Assembly (NCBI GenBank): GCA_964645775.1
Contig: CAZYBU010000004.1
Coordinates: 62,001-126,000, forward strand
DNA length: 64,000 bases
From: CAZYBU01 sp964645775
GTDB taxonomy: Bacteria > Spirochaetota > UBA4802 > UBA5550
Direction of reading: 5' to 3'
Under the pieces are notes generated by a model. The model had not been told where the DNA came from and ran no database searches. It saw only the letters and a program-made list of their open reading frames with translations. A program made the translations under genes and the position numbers. Within the stretch, counting starts at the first letter, position 1. Each line of letters begins with the position of its first letter. Of the stretch, positions 63,912-64,000 are shown piece by piece.

Positions 63912-64000
63912 AAATTTTTTTTCTCAAGGAATAAGAGTCCGGAGACGATATACAGAGAGCGGGGATTCTTTGTATTAAAACGTCCGTGGGGTTCGGGCGT

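Overview
The window reads as chromosomal DNA of a free-living spirochaete-like bacterium (phylum Spirochaetota, moderate confidence). The pointers are the gene string dnaA-dnaN-recF-dciA-like-remB-like-gyrB-gyrA, a secreted OmpL47-type repeat protein, LPP20-like lipoproteins, TPR exported proteins, a FliG-like protein beside a c-di-GMP gene, and a glpD/alkyl-DHAP-synthase pair. No 16S rRNA gene is present to settle taxonomy. Coding density is very high; several convergent genes share or abut stop codons.

Layout. 1-8.5 kb: replication cluster, all on the minus strand, ending with a partial gyrA that runs off the left edge. 8.5-8.8 kb: probable oriC with DnaA boxes, an A-tract and a likely autoregulated dnaA promoter. 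8.8-17.7 kb: exported OmpL47-like and TPR proteins, a PC4-like DNA-binding protein, a FliG-like protein, a REC-GGDEF-(degenerate GGDEF)-(degenerate EAL) protein, pyrF and a truncated macro-domain gene. 17.9-27.7 kb: mnmG-rsmG carrying two parS-type sites (one inside a 42-bp perfect palindrome), an orphan adenine methyltransferase, mogA, a histidine phosphatase, a vWA-FHA membrane protein, a REC-GAF-HD-GYP regulator and a rhomboid protease. 27.7-37.3 kb: recombination and RNA genes (recB, recC, a beta-CASP nuclease, ruvC, yebC). 37.4-42.7 kb: TPR protein, two divergent lipoproteins, purN, a PP-loop ATPase and moeA. 42.8-43.25 kb: tandem array of a 132-bp hairpin repeat in front of an XRE regulator. 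43.8-52.9 kb: STAS protein, glycan-type genes (methyltransferase plus two paralogous GT4 enzymes), inositol-phosphatase family, lipoprotein, alkyl-DHAP synthase and glpD. 53-64 kb: DHH-CBS phosphoesterase, purD, DsbD, APC permease, flavin reductase, map, a stand-alone MshEN-like protein, tRNA-Glu and tRNA-Lys, purA and nikR.

How it works together. Genes to the left of oriC are co-oriented with replication. To the right, roughly 35 of 48 genes point back toward oriC. A few hand-counted lines nonetheless suggest G exceeds C on the plus strand to the right and the reverse to the left, so the origin call stands and the right arm appears unusually rich in head-on genes. Three c-di-GMP-type genes (GGDEF, HD-GYP, MshEN-like) and the FliG-like gene suggest a signalling and motility theme. 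purN, purD, purA and pyrF cover nucleotide synthesis; mogA and moeA cover molybdenum cofactor.

Most unusual structures: the 42-bp palindrome around a parS site inside rsmG; the near-identical 132-bp tandem repeats with degenerate relatives at 53.0 and 61.7 kb, which look like one family of non-coding elements; and the head-on gene bias of the right arm. I did not find an obvious multi-gene defence or CRISPR system.
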